Counted from the stretch's first letter, positions 1 to 9,563 are shown. The stretch: 36,267 nt of DNA from Cytophagaceae bacterium (GCA_031285765.1 JAITVO010000246.1:1-36267), one strand, 5' to 3'. Notes: generated from the sequence alone by a model not told the origin. Translations and numbers: made by a program.

Positions 1-72
1 TGCAAACAGTGGACGATTGTCTAATAAAAACGCTGGGTAAATTGTACATAATAATGGTATGGAAAAATATAC

Positions 73-80
73 TATTTTTG
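73..80 (+). promoter_or_regulatory. candidate -7 promoter box of the recombinase gene
   Basis: TATTTTTG fits the Bacteroidetes -7 consensus TAnnTTTG and lies 43 bp before the recombinase start. I see no good TTTG or TTG at the expected -33 spacing, so the promoter is tentative. Confidence 0.4.
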
Positions 81-123
81 TTGCTTTAAATTTTAATGCT
101 ATATAAATTAAACAGAAAAAATT

Positions 124-723
124 ATGATTTATGGTTATATTCGGGTTAGCACAGACAGGCAAACGGTAGAAAACCAACGATTTGAAATCAATCAGTTTTG
201 CGATAAAAACGTAATAGTAGTTGATAAGTGGATTGAAGAAACCATTTCGGGTACAAAAACAGTCAAGGAACGAAGACTCGGTAAACTTCTTAAGAAAATG
301 AAACATGGCGACATTCTGATTTGTTCCGAACTTTCGCGTTTGGGCAGAAACCTGCTCATGATCATGGGTATCCTCAACGAGTGCATGAACCGCGATATTC
401 AAGTCTGGACTATCAAAGACAACTATCGCTTAGGGAGCGACATCAATTCCAAAGTTCTTGCTTTTGCTTTTGGCTTGTCTGCCGAAATTGAACGTAACTT
501 GATTTCGCAGCGTACCAAAGAGGCGTTAGCCCGCAAACGAGCCGAAGGTGTAATACTCGGCCGCCCCAAAGGAAGCAAATCAAAAGTCAAGAAACTGACA
601 GGCAAGGAAGCTGAAATCAAAACCTTGCTCGACAAAAAAGTATCGAAGTCGGCGATTGCACGAATTTTGGGAGTACATAGGCTGACGGTATCGGAGTTTG
701 TGAAAAACAACATTTTCGGATAA
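124..723 (+). CDS. Mpi-type serine site-specific recombinase (DNA invertase)
   Basis: This 199-aa protein belongs to the small serine resolvase/invertase family. The N-terminal catalytic domain opens with YIRVSTDRQ, in which Ser9 is the expected nucleophile, and continues through SELSRLGRNLLMI and the SAEIERNLISQRTKEAL helix. The linker GVILGRPKGSK and a C-terminal helix-turn-helix (about residues 160-195, ending TVSEFVKNN) should bind the crossover site. Length and sequence closely resemble Mpi of Bacteroides fragilis, which inverts many capsule promoters; that resemblance is from memory. The gene stands alone with its own terminator at 739-778. No pair of inverted crossover sites is visible near it in this window, so its targets are probably elsewhere in the genome. 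Confidence 0.93.
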   Translation: MIYGYIRVSTDRQTVENQRFEINQFCDKNVIVVDKWIEETISGTKTVKERRLGKLLKKMKHGDILICSELSRLGRNLLMIMGILNECMNRDIQVWTIKDNYRLGSDINSKVLAFAFGLSAEIERNLISQRTKEALARKRAEGVILGRPKGSKSKVKKLTGKEAEIKTLLDKKVSKSAIARILGVHRLTVSEFVKNNIFG

Positions 724-738
724 TTCCGAAGTTTTATA

Positions 739-785
739 TCATCCCCAAATTCTTGTAATTGTGAGAATTTGGGGATGAATTTTTC
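739..785 (+). terminator. rho-independent terminator after the recombinase gene
   Basis: A perfect 15-bp stem (739-753 pairs with 764-778, TCATCCCCAAATTCT and its complement) encloses a 10-nt loop and is followed by a T-rich stretch. It starts 16 bp after the recombinase stop. Confidence 0.85.
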
Positions 786-1140
786 TTTTTCACAACTGAA
801 CATTTCGCAAGTTCCGTCAGGTACAAAACAACTGCCTGCATGGGTTCAGAAAAGATAATTTTCTATCTATAAAGGCCTCCTATTTCCTGCCAGTTTATAA
901 ATCTCACTTTATGAAAATCTGCGGAGCCAATATTCAGCCTTTTCAAGGCTGTTTTGCGTAATATGTATTACTAACTGAAGTTGCACAAAACCACGCTGTT
1001 AAGGAGGTTTCTTCATATTAAATTGAGGTGATGCACAGGAAACACCCAATGGTGTTCCGCTTTCTTTTCCAACTTTCAGGCATTAACAGAACATGAATAC
1101 ACCGTAAATAGCCGATTTTGTTTCGCGCAGGCATCATTTT
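786..1140. other. intergenic stretch without a recognisable gene
   Basis: I see no convincing coding frame here. The only clear structure is a small hairpin at 935-951 (CAGCCTT, 3-nt loop, AAGGCTG) followed by TTTT. It could act as a weak terminator or be the remnant of a repeat. Confidence 0.4.
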
Positions 1141-4086
1141 TTATTCAGCAAACAAATCAAGTATTTCCTGCCGCGATAAGTCTTTGAGTGGATTATTGCC
1201 GGCTACGAATGTGTCGGCTAACTGCTTTTTTGACTGCTGAAGTTGAGCAATTTTTTCTTCGATGCTGCCGGTTGATAAAAAACGATAGACAAAAACGTTT
1301 TTGGTTTGCCCGATACGATGAGCGCGGTTAATGGCTTGCGCTTCGGCGGCGGGGTTCCACCATGGATTGAGCATAAACACATAATCGGCTTTGGTGAGAT
1401 TTAGTCCAACGCCGCCGGCTTTAAGCGAAATCAGGAAAATGCGACACTCCTTTTCAGTCGAAAATGTGTTGATAACATCTTTCCGGTTATGCGTAGAGCC
1501 GGTTAGCATGGCATAGTTCAGATGCCTGCGTTCGAGTTCGGTTCGCAACAGTTCCAAATCTTTTACAAACGACGAAAACACCAGTACGTTATGCTCTTCG
1601 GCTACAATGTTTTCGATGTTTTCGATAACCTGTTCAAATTTGCCCGACGAGCCTTCGTAATTTTCATCCACCATCACCGGATGATTGGCAATTTGCCGAA
1701 GTCGCGTTAATGCCTGCAATGCAATGATGGCTGATTCTTTGGGAACTTTCGACTCAAATATTTTATAGATGGTGTTGCGAATGCCCGATTTCTCCCTGTC
1801 GTAAAATTTTTTCTGTTCGGGCGTCATATCGCAGTAAAGAATCTGTTCCATTACCGGCGGCAAATCGTCGGCAACCTTGTCTTTTGTTCGGCGCAGCATA
1901 AATGGACGAATCAACTTCTGAAGCTGTTCAATTTTCGCCTCGTCATTATTTTTAACAATAGGCGTTACAAAGTGTCGTTTGAAAAACGCCTGCGAACCAA
2001 GCAAGCCATGGTTTGCCAAATCCATCTGCGTCCACAAATCGACTAATGAATTTTCGATAGGCGTACCGGTAAGCATCAGGCAATGACTCGCCTCTACCCG
2101 TTTTATCGCCACATGTATTTTCGATGAAGGATTTTTTACAAATTGACTTTCGTCGATAATAAAATAATGAAACCGGTAACTGCTCAAGAGGTCAATATCG
2201 TTGCGGAGTACGCCATACGACGTAAGTACAATGTGGTAGTGCCGAAAAACTTTTCCAATATCTTTTGAGCGTAAACGATTGCCGCCGGTGTAAGTATATA
2301 TTTTAAGCGACGGGGCAAATTTACGAATTTCGTCCTGCCAGTTAAACAGCAGCGAGGTTGGCATGCAAATAAGCGACGCCGGCAGTCCGCTTACGTTGAA
2401 CGATTTTATTTCGGGCTGTCCAAACAGCGAGAGCTGTGCAATGCCCGTGCCGTTTGTGCTGTTTTTAGCGTTTTCGGGTTGATATATTTTCAGCAGCAGC
2501 GTAATGGTTTGCACTGTTTTTCCCAATCCCATATCGTCGGCAAGTATTCCGCCAAAATTGTTTTCGTACAAAAACGAAAGCCATTCGTAACCCTCTTTCT
2601 GGTAGGGACGCAAGGTTGCATTCAAGCCGTCGGGCAGCGCTGTTGCCGGAAACTGAACTTCCTTATCGTCGGGTTGGTGTTTTTGGGTGATGCTTTCGAT
2701 AATTGCTAAATGAGTTCGGGGCAGCAGAATGGTTTTATCTTCAATTTTTCCGTAATTAAACAGTTCGCTGTAGCGAGTAAACCATTCGCGAGGAATAATA
2801 AACAGTTCGTTGTTGGGCAAATGGAAAACAGGGTCGTTGTCGATAATATTTTTGCGGAAGCGTATAAATGGAATAGTGAACTCGCCAATAATTACCGAAC
2901 CGCGCACTTCGAACCAGTCGCTTTCGTTGCTGGTATCGAGCGCAACGGTATGATTGCCAAAATACAGTTTCGATGTTTCGTATTCGGGAATTATCGTAAT
3001 ATTGTTCGCTTCGAGCTGTTCGCGGTGAGAGTTCACCCATTCGGTTAATTCGGCAAGCGAATTGCGCAACTGCCCGTCGCCGCTCTTTGCCTCAAAAAGC
3101 GATTCACCCGCTTCTTTTAAACCGAACGACTCCAGCAGTTTGGCTATACGGTGTTCAAACTCGGCATTCCGCTGTATTTTAGTAAAACAGTATTTCTCAT
3201 CGTCCGCTTTAAACGATACAAAAATATTCGATTTTGAATCGGCAAAAAACAAACGGTCGTTATATTGAAAATGCAGCGCAATAACTGCTTTTTCTTTTAA
3301 ATTTTTCAGAAATTTGAGTACCGTTACAGGAGTGCTCTCGGCGTCGTTTATTTCAAAACCTGTAGCAACCACGCGGTAATTACGAATGCTGTTGAGAACA
3401 AAGTTTTCCATGTAAAACAATACCTGCTGCGGCTGAATTGTAATAACCGCCTTTTGCATAAAGGGTCGAAACTTTTTGCTGTCGATATTTTCAAAATAAT
3501 ACAAACGGTTATGAATCCGCAAAACGGCAGGCTCGTTAAGCAGCATGCTGACTTCGCGTTCATGTATCGAAAATTCTTTTTCGTTGCCACTGCCGTCAAA
3601 ATATTGTCTTATTTTTAACGAATAAAGAAATCGCTCGTTGTTCAGGTCGAAATAGCAAACCGGCTCGGCAGGACGCGATTCAATTTTAAGCAAATCGGCA
3701 GTATAAAGTCCTGCGTAAACCGACTCTTTGTAATATGCCGGCACCGAAGATGAAGCAAGCAAACGTACTGTTTTGTAAATTTGTTTTTCGATATCTTTCT
3801 TTATATGCGGTTCGAAGCGCGAGTCTTCAGGAAGATTTTCAAAAAACAGTTTCAACGTACCATCCTTCGAATATTTTTGGAATAGATAACGGTCGCTAAT
3901 GCGGTCTAATGTTTCGATAATCAGCTTTTCGTCGTCGGTAAACCGTTTAGGCTCCTGCCGAATGTGTTTGAGCGAAGCATGTTCGTGCAGCGTAATCGGT
4001 TTTTCGTCATCAACCGTAGCCAAATAGGGAATAGCAGTAATTCCAATGTTAATACGCTCAGTAAAAACTACAATCAACTTCTCCAT
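1141..4086 (-). CDS. SNF2/RapA-type DEAD/H helicase (Swi2/Snf2 family ATPase)
   Basis: This 981-aa protein is an ATP-driven double-stranded DNA translocase of the SNF2 superfamily. Walker A lies near residue 517 (DDMGLGKT), motif II is DESQ near 644, and the C-terminal helicase lobe ends with the arginine motif HRIGQT near 924. The roughly 450-residue N-terminal part is typical of long bacterial SNF2 proteins and may contact a partner such as RNA polymerase. I chose the Met at 4086 (MEKLIVVF) over an in-frame Met at 4131, because the extra 15 residues are Cys-rich and unlike a protein start. A -7 box reading TATTTTTG on the minus strand lies at 4168-4175. The gene is monocistronic and no nearby gene points to a restriction or defence cluster, so a housekeeping role is more likely. 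Confidence 0.92.
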   Translation of the reverse strand: MEKLIVVFTERINIGITAIPYLATVDDEKPITLHEHASLKHIRQEPKRFTDDEKLIIETLDRISDRYLFQKYSKDGTLKLFFENLPEDSRFEPHIKKDIEKQIYKTVRLLASSSVPAYYKESVYAGLYTADLLKIESRPAEPVCYFDLNNERFLYSLKIRQYFDGSGNEKEFSIHEREVSMLLNEPAVLRIHNRLYYFENIDSKKFRPFMQKAVITIQPQQVLFYMENFVLNSIRNYRVVATGFEINDAESTPVTVLKFLKNLKEKAVIALHFQYNDRLFFADSKSNIFVSFKADDEKYCFTKIQRNAEFEHRIAKLLESFGLKEAGESLFEAKSGDGQLRNSLAELTEWVNSHREQLEANNITIIPEYETSKLYFGNHTVALDTSNESDWFEVRGSVIIGEFTIPFIRFRKNIIDNDPVFHLPNNELFIIPREWFTRYSELFNYGKIEDKTILLPRTHLAIIESITQKHQPDDKEVQFPATALPDGLNATLRPYQKEGYEWLSFLYENNFGGILADDMGLGKTVQTITLLLKIYQPENAKNSTNGTGIAQLSLFGQPEIKSFNVSGLPASLICMPTSLLFNWQDEIRKFAPSLKIYTYTGGNRLRSKDIGKVFRHYHIVLTSYGVLRNDIDLLSSYRFHYFIIDESQFVKNPSSKIHVAIKRVEASHCLMLTGTPIENSLVDLWTQMDLANHGLLGSQAFFKRHFVTPIVKNNDEAKIEQLQKLIRPFMLRRTKDKVADDLPPVMEQILYCDMTPEQKKFYDREKSGIRNTIYKIFESKVPKESAIIALQALTRLRQIANHPVMVDENYEGSSGKFEQVIENIENIVAEEHNVLVFSSFVKDLELLRTELERRHLNYAMLTGSTHNRKDVINTFSTEKECRIFLISLKAGGVGLNLTKADYVFMLNPWWNPAAEAQAINRAHRIGQTKNVFVYRFLSTGSIEEKIAQLQQSKKQLADTFVAGNNPLKDLSRQEILDLFAE

Positions 4087-4167
4087 CGTAAAACAGCAAA
4101 TATCTTTTAATGTGCAATTTATATCAATCAACTTTTACAAAACAGGCTTCCTTACAAAACAAGCCTG

Positions 4168-4175
4168 CAAAAATA
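4168..4175 (-). promoter_or_regulatory. candidate -7 box of the SNF2 helicase gene
   Basis: Read on the minus strand this is TATTTTTG (TAnnTTTG). A 7-bp hairpin (4143-4149 with 4161-4167, CAGGCTT and AAGCCTG) follows in the presumed leader. The -33 element is not obvious. Confidence 0.4.
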
Positions 4176-4491
4176 CAAAATATTTGCGTTTCTACAGTGA
4201 ATGAATGTGTATTATTCGGGTAAACACATTAAAAGTATTTAAATATCGAATTGTATTTCCTCGAAAGTAACAACCAAATGCCGGCTTTTATATGTTTTGT
4301 TTCTTTTTTTGTTATTTTTGTCGGCTGTTAGCAGCGATGTTTACGAATAAATCCTTAAAAATAACTCGCTGTTCAACATTCTTATTTTTTAATGGTACGA
4401 TATTTGAAAGGAAGCGGCTTTTTTCCGAGAAAATTAAATCATATAGAATTATTTGCCTAAATAAACTGATTATATTACAAAAATATCAATA
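4176..4491. other. AT-rich intergenic region between divergent genes
   Basis: No gene is seen; a 66-codon frame at 4292-4492 is Phe/Lys-rich and not protein-like. A TATTTTTG box at 4313-4320 could be part of a promoter for the transglycosylase gene, but it would leave a long leader of about 170 nt. Confidence 0.35.
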
Positions 4492-6021
4492 ATGAAAATG
4501 ATGAAAAAGACGATGCTATTACTGTTTCTGATTTTTGTTGGTTCCAATTATGCTTTCTCGCAAAGCGACGAGGGCGAAACTGTTGACTCAGTAAACTATG
4601 AAATAATTGAAAACAATACCTCAATAGAACTTGACAGCATTACCGGCCTTGTGGTCGATTCGATTTCGGAAGCCACAGAACTCTTGGTAGAGGAGCTTTC
4701 CGACTCTGTTTACATTGCCCGTTTGTCGGCAATTAACTCTCCCATCGAATTGCCATTCAACAGTCAGGTGAAATCGTACATCAAACTTTATACGCAAAAA
4801 CGCAGGAGCCAAGTGGAAAACATGCTCGGACTGGCAGAATATTATTTTCCGCTGTTTGAAGAAGTGCTGGATGCAAACAATTTGCCTCTGGAATTGAAAT
4901 ATCTTCCAATTATAGAATCGGCATTGAATCCAAAGGCGCTGTCGCGTGCGGGCGCTTCGGGAATATGGCAGTTTATGTATTATACCGGCAAGCGATACGG
5001 GTTGGAAATCAATTCATATATTGACGAGCGGCGCGACCCTGTAAAAGCAACTCATGCCGCAGCCGATTTTATTTCGGATTTGTACAACCGGTATAACGAC
5101 TGGCATTTAGCTATTGCGGCATACAACTGCGGTCCCGGAAATGTTGACAAAGCCATTCGCCGTTCGGGAGGCAAACGCGACTTTTGGGAGATTTATTACC
5201 GTTTGCCCCGCGAAACAAGAGGGTATGTACCTGCATTTATTGCAGCCGCTTATGTAATGAGCTATGCTGCGGAACATAAACTTTATCCGCAACAAACGAT
5301 TTTTCCTTCTGTGTCCGATACAATTATGGTAAGTCAGCCGCTTCACTTTGAACAGATTGCCGCAACAATGCATATATCGGTAGAAACATTACGGGAATTG
5401 AACCCACAGTACCGCAGAGATATTATCCCTGCAAAAAACCAGAGTTATGCCTTACGCCTGTCGTCGGAACAATCACTGTTATTTGCGTCCAACGAGGACT
5501 CTATTTATACACACAAACGTCAGCAATATTTTACCGATAACCGGTTAATTGTAAATCCAGTCAATTCCGATTATCCGGTTGTTGCGCCCGAAGGACGCGC
5601 CGCTGTGCAATATACAGTAAAATCGGGCGATGCAGTGGGGCTGATTGCCGACTGGTTCGACGTACGAACTGCCGACCTTCGTTACTGGAATAATCTGAGA
5701 GGCAACATGATTAGAACCGGACAAAAACTCACTGTTTATGTTCCCAAAAATAAAGAAAGCCATTATAAAACAATTGCCCAGTCAAAATCGAAATCATCGG
5801 GAAAGGCTGTGGCGCCTATCCAAACAACAACGAAAACCACTACTTCAATTTCCGAAAATGGCAAGTACGAATATTATACCGTGAAATCGGGCGATAATCT
5901 TTGGACAATAGCAAAAAAATATCCCGGCGTTTCAAATGAAGACATATTAAAACTGAATAATATTGCAGATGACCGTAAAATTAAACCCGGGCAGAAGTTA
6001 AAAATACGACCCCTATCGTAA
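4492..6021 (+). CDS. mltD: MltD-like membrane-bound lytic murein transglycosylase with two LysM domains
   Basis: This 509-aa envelope enzyme should cleave the MurNAc-GlcNAc bond of peptidoglycan, producing 1,6-anhydro ends. Residues 1-24 form a signal peptide (MKMMKKTMLLLFLIF then SNYAFSQ). The SLT/GH23 domain covers about 110-260, with catalytic Glu142 in PIIESALNPKALSRAGASG and the AYNCGPGNV motif near 210. LysM domains for glycan binding lie at about 372-416 (YTVKSGDAVGLI) and 460-507 (YTVKSGDNLWTI), joined by a Ser/Thr-rich linker. Either Met1 or Met4 (4501) could be the start. No lipobox Cys is seen, so the protein may be periplasmic rather than lipidated as in E. coli. A terminator follows at 6061-6092. 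Confidence 0.93.
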   Translation: MKMMKKTMLLLFLIFVGSNYAFSQSDEGETVDSVNYEIIENNTSIELDSITGLVVDSISEATELLVEELSDSVYIARLSAINSPIELPFNSQVKSYIKLYTQKRRSQVENMLGLAEYYFPLFEEVLDANNLPLELKYLPIIESALNPKALSRAGASGIWQFMYYTGKRYGLEINSYIDERRDPVKATHAAADFISDLYNRYNDWHLAIAAYNCGPGNVDKAIRRSGGKRDFWEIYYRLPRETRGYVPAFIAAAYVMSYAAEHKLYPQQTIFPSVSDTIMVSQPLHFEQIAATMHISVETLRELNPQYRRDIIPAKNQSYALRLSSEQSLLFASNEDSIYTHKRQQYFTDNRLIVNPVNSDYPVVAPEGRAAVQYTVKSGDAVGLIADWFDVRTADLRYWNNLRGNMIRTGQKLTVYVPKNKESHYKTIAQSKSKSSGKAVAPIQTTTKTTTSISENGKYEYYTVKSGDNLWTIAKKYPGVSNEDILKLNNIADDRKIKPGQKLKIRPLS

Positions 6022-6060
6022 AATACTTGAGGGTTAATTATTCACACTTTTCTGTGTTTA

Positions 6061-6092
6061 AAAATGCAATGTATTTCACATTGCATTTTTTT
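6061..6092 (+). terminator. rho-independent terminator after mltD
   Basis: AAAATGCAATGT (6061-6072) pairs perfectly with 6078-6089 across a 5-nt loop and is followed by a T run. Confidence 0.8.
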
Positions 6093-6139
6093 ATTATACA
6101 CCTTGCAAAACTAAACCGCTATCAGTAATTAATCTGTCG

Positions 6140-6931
6140 ATGGATGAGTTTTTACATTTGGAGGACGGGAAAAATGTAGTGTTTCAATACAATCATGTAT
6201 CGGACGAAAAAAGCTATATTGACCATATTTTACAACTGTCGGATAAATTAAAAGCGATCAGTTTGGTTCCCGACAAGGAACTCCTGTTTACAGCCTATGA
6301 TATTCCGTTTTATCATTTTTTCAAATACCCCGAACTTGTTTTTTTCAGGATATACTCATGGCACAATGCACAAAAGCACAACATTGAACCGTTTCACAAG
6401 TTTTGTAACAGTTCGGAAAATAACAGAATAATACCCATATACGAAAAAATGTACCACGATTACACGCATATTCCTTCAAAGGAAATATGGACAAAACAAA
6501 CAGTGGATACAACACTTCAACTGCTGGAATATTATTGCGATACTGATGCATTTGAGAGTAGGGATACAATTCTGCTTCTTACCAGTCAGTTGTTGAGTTT
6601 GGTTGATTCGGTAAAACAGCTTGCAACCAGCGGGTATAAGGAAAATATAAATAAAACGCCCATTTCTCTTTATTCGTGTTCGGTAGATGTTGAAAACAGT
6701 TTTATGATGCTGCGCAACGGCAGCGACTGGACGTGCACCCTTAAAATGTATGCCATCAACCGAATTGCTTCCGAAAATAAAGTTTTGTGTTTCGATACGC
6801 TTGAATGGATTGAGAGCCTGATTTCAAAATCCATACTTATCAGCGGCAACACGGCTTTCAAAGAGAGAGTTCATTTTTTTGATTCGATAAAAGAAAAGAT
6901 TCAACTCTTCATGAAAAAAATAAACGCATAA
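6140..6931 (+). CDS. unrecognised cytoplasmic protein
   Basis: This 263-aa protein has no signal peptide, lipobox or transmembrane segment, and I do not recognise a family. It starts MDEFLHLEDGKNVVF and is mostly helical-looking, with aromatic-rich stretches such as YDIPFYHFFKYPELVFF (about residues 53-69). It has normal codon use and a continuous frame, which supports a real gene. It lies 118 bp after mltD, with the mltD terminator between them, so it is probably transcribed separately. The 3' flank (6931-7010) carries a short imperfect direct repeat containing AACTTTCAGCA twice. Function unknown. Confidence 0.7.
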   Translation: MDEFLHLEDGKNVVFQYNHVSDEKSYIDHILQLSDKLKAISLVPDKELLFTAYDIPFYHFFKYPELVFFRIYSWHNAQKHNIEPFHKFCNSSENNRIIPIYEKMYHDYTHIPSKEIWTKQTVDTTLQLLEYYCDTDAFESRDTILLLTSQLLSLVDSVKQLATSGYKENINKTPISLYSCSVDVENSFMMLRNGSDWTCTLKMYAINRIASENKVLCFDTLEWIESLISKSILISGNTAFKERVHFFDSIKEKIQLFMKKINA

Positions 6932-7139
6932 AAAACTTTCAGCAAATACCCGTAAAACAGCATGTTCTTTCGATAAACTTTCAGCATTATCCCGTAATTA
7001 TTTTTTCAATAATCAATATTTGCCAAATGCAGATATATTAACAGCAATTTTACTTTTGATGTTTATCGAATAATGCAAATCGACACGTTATTTGCGCTGT
7101 TCGATAAAATCGTAATTAGGAGGTTATTGGGCTTCTATC

Positions 7140-7147
7140 TAATTTTG
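7140..7147 (+). promoter_or_regulatory. candidate -7 box of the metallopeptidase lipoprotein gene
   Basis: TAATTTTG fits TAnnTTTG. The predicted transcript would start about 7153, giving a leader of about 50 nt if translation starts at 7203. It would leave almost no leader for the alternative upstream Met at 7158, which favours 7203. Confidence 0.5.
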
Positions 7148-7202
7148 CGGCGCGAAAATGGTGGAAACAGTTCCACTGTTAATTAAATTATTTTTGGGAG
7201 AA

Positions 7203-8879
7203 ATGAGAAACATAACTGTTTTTTGGAGTTTATTTTGTTTGATTGCTTTTACACAATGTAAAAACGATGTTGATTTGTTGTCCGAGCAGTCCGAATTTGC
7301 GGACACGAAAAGTGCAGAACTTGGCAGTAGCGCAGAGCCTGCAGACGAAATGATTTTGGGGCGAAAACTTGAAAACCCCTATTCTGTTGAAAACATGACA
7401 AAGGCGTACGACGGTTTGAAAAAAACGGCACGTAGCCGTTCGATTGACCAAAACATTGTTATCAAAACAACCCACCTGTACATTCGCTTTCAGCCAAGGG
7501 ACACGGCTGAATACAACTACCTGATTGACAGGTCGGGCTTGTCGCTGTTTACCTATCCGCTCGACTATGAAACAGTTCAGGAAGGAAACTGTTATAAAAG
7601 AGCGGATGCAAATGACGGAGAGTTGCCATGGCTGTACACATCCGTACCCGTTGAAAGCGCCGACGAAATAGCGGTGAAATACGACATTCTGGAGTATTGC
7701 CACATTCCCGACGAGGCTGTAGCTGAAGCGCAGCACCGAAGTACGGCTCATACCGAAACACTTGCGCTGCTTGAACTGGAATCTTTGCGCCTGACGGGAA
7801 ACATTACCCGCGCGGAGTACGACGAAGCCATTACGCTTACAAGAGGTAAGAAAAAAAATCCGTCGGGGTACATAAAGGTTCACAATACTTCAACAGGCAT
7901 CCTTGAAGGTGTAAAACGGGTAAAGGTAAGGGTTCACAACTTTGTGAAATGGTGCGAAGCCTATACGGACGAAAACGGTTATTATCAAATGTCCAAATCG
8001 TATCGCTCTAACGTACATTATGCCGTGATATACGAAAACCATACAGGTTTCAAAGTTTGGGGCAATTTTGCTTTTCTGGCTCCAGCCAATCACAATATGA
8101 ACTGGCACTCGCCTTCGGGATACAGCACAAATCTTTACACCAACTCAAGAGCATGGCTGTGGTCAACCGTTAACAATGCTGCATATATTTACAGGGAAAA
8201 GATGTGTCCTGCATTTGGCATTACCAAACCGGCAAGCGATTTACGGTTATGGACAACAAGAGGATTGGGTAGCAGTTTAGGAAGTGGCTCTGCGCCTATG
8301 GCAAAACGACTTTCGCTGGAAGCAGCAGTGCTCACAAAGTTTTTAAGCAAATTTTCGGTATTTGCCAATGTGGGCTATATAGTGTGTGTGATGCCAGATG
8401 TGTTTATTTTAAAAGATTTTAAAGGTACCAAAGAGTGTTATTCTACAGTTTTTCACGAAATGGCACATGCAAGCCATTTTGCAAAGGTAGGAAAAGAGTA
8501 CTGGCTCAATTATATTTGGGGTATCATAAATAATGGCGGGTATGGGAACAGTGCCAATGGAACAAAAGCTGGATACATTGGCGTAGGTGAAATGTGGGGG
8601 TATTACTTTGGATACAAATGTATGAATAACGCACATGCATTGGGATTTACACAGTTCAATAGTGTTGGACTTGAAGGTACTAATTATTGGTTTAAACTTC
8701 AAATCATGAAAGATTTGGATGAAAAATGTGGACTTTCTCCCAAGCAGATATATGACTGTCTTTCGAGTGACGTAACCAACCATACCCAATTTAAAAACAA
8801 ATTAATCAGTAAATATGCAAGCAATAACACGGCATTACAGCGAAAGATTAATGCAGCATTCTCTTATATTAACCTTTAA
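7203..8879 (+). CDS. putative zinc metallopeptidase lipoprotein (HExxH)
   Basis: This 558-aa protein starts MRNITVFWSLFCLIAFTQC, a lipoprotein signal with the lipobox Cys at about residue 19. An in-frame Met 15 codons earlier (7158) would bury the signal and is rejected. Near the C terminus FHEMAHASHF contains HEMAH (His418, Glu419, His422), a zincin zinc-binding and catalytic motif. GVGEMWGYYFG downstream offers Glu463 as a possible third ligand. A middle region (about 215-290, GYIKVHNTSTGILEGVKRVKVRVHN) looks like a carboxypeptidase-regulatory-like beta-sandwich. The residue after the lipobox Cys is Lys; surface export in Bacteroidetes lipoproteins usually needs a negatively charged motif a little downstream, and D-V-D follows. 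The substrate is unknown. The gene overlaps the next lipoprotein gene. Confidence 0.82.
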   Translation: MRNITVFWSLFCLIAFTQCKNDVDLLSEQSEFADTKSAELGSSAEPADEMILGRKLENPYSVENMTKAYDGLKKTARSRSIDQNIVIKTTHLYIRFQPRDTAEYNYLIDRSGLSLFTYPLDYETVQEGNCYKRADANDGELPWLYTSVPVESADEIAVKYDILEYCHIPDEAVAEAQHRSTAHTETLALLELESLRLTGNITRAEYDEAITLTRGKKKNPSGYIKVHNTSTGILEGVKRVKVRVHNFVKWCEAYTDENGYYQMSKSYRSNVHYAVIYENHTGFKVWGNFAFLAPANHNMNWHSPSGYSTNLYTNSRAWLWSTVNNAAYIYREKMCPAFGITKPASDLRLWTTRGLGSSLGSGSAPMAKRLSLEAAVLTKFLSKFSVFANVGYIVCVMPDVFILKDFKGTKECYSTVFHEMAHASHFAKVGKEYWLNYIWGIINNGGYGNSANGTKAGYIGVGEMWGYYFGYKCMNNAHALGFTQFNSVGLEGTNYWFKLQIMKDLDEKCGLSPKQIYDCLSSDVTNHTQFKNKLISKYASNNTALQRKINAAFSYINL

Positions 8880-9396
8880 AACGGGTTTATTAATTGGCTT
8901 TGTGGTATCACTTTCTTCCTGCAAACTTTTTGCATGGGATCCGGATTACGAAAGTTGTCATCAGGTGCGAATTGCAAATAGCACCAATGATACGCTTATT
9001 TTCTCTGTTATCACAAAGCATTTATGTCCATCTTGTGAAGTAGCGGCGGAGGATGCATGGAAATTGTTACCAGACGACAATATCCATATTGCAGCACAAC
9101 CAAAGATGTCTGGCTTTGATTTGCTAAATGATTATTGCGGCAGCAGTTTAGATACGGCTATGGTCTATAAAATTATAGATGACACATTGAATAGTAAAAA
9201 ACTGTATGTTTTAAATTTATATAATGCCTATTATCACGTTTTGCCAGTAGTAAAATGGGGAGGTACTCTGCAGGATTTGCCTGACAGCATCCACAGTTTT
9301 TACAACAAAAACTCATGGGTATTTTCAAAAAATCCAAATAACTCAAAAGCGGAGGTCATCACATTTACCATTACCGAAGACGACCTGAAGCCGTAG
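8851..9396 (+). CDS. small putative lipoprotein, translationally linked to the upstream metallopeptidase gene
   Basis: The protein has 181 aa from the chosen start, MQHSLILTFKTGLLIGF, followed by the lipobox-like VVSLSSC. A Met 12 codons upstream (8815) is also in frame but places charged residues before the signal. The mature part reads VRIANSTNDTLIFSV, which suggests a beta-rich fold; I do not recognise a family. The start lies inside the last codons of the metallopeptidase gene in another frame (29-bp overlap), so the two are probably co-translated and may act together. A strong terminator at 9459-9512 ends the unit. Confidence 0.75.
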   Translation: MQHSLILTFKTGLLIGFVVSLSSCKLFAWDPDYESCHQVRIANSTNDTLIFSVITKHLCPSCEVAAEDAWKLLPDDNIHIAAQPKMSGFDLLNDYCGSSLDTAMVYKIIDDTLNSKKLYVLNLYNAYYHVLPVVKWGGTLQDLPDSIHSFYNKNSWVFSKNPNNSKAEVITFTITEDDLKP

Positions 9397-9458
9397 TATA
9401 ACAACGGCAGGCATTATCCAGTTACGGAATGCAGGGGCGGGGTACCTGCATTGCATAA

Positions 9459-9512
9459 AAAGAGTGGAGAGTGAAAACACCAGACTGTGTTATTCATCTC
9501 TCCACTTTTCTT
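9459..9512 (+). terminator. rho-independent terminator of the lipoprotein pair
   Basis: AGTGGAGAG (9463-9471) pairs with CTCTCCACT (9498-9506), with further inner pairing, and is followed by TTTCTTTTTT. A smaller hairpin (AATGCAGG with CCTGCATT) precedes it at about 9428-9452. Confidence 0.75.
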
Positions 9513-9563
9513 TTTTCCACTCTCACGTAAAGACGGGTAAAACTCTGCCCTCAAACGTAATTT

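Noticed and set aside
1141-4086. SNF2 helicase as part of a DISARM-like or other defence system
   Set aside because: No methyltransferase, DUF1998 or phospholipase D gene lies nearby; neighbours are a recombinase and a murein hydrolase.
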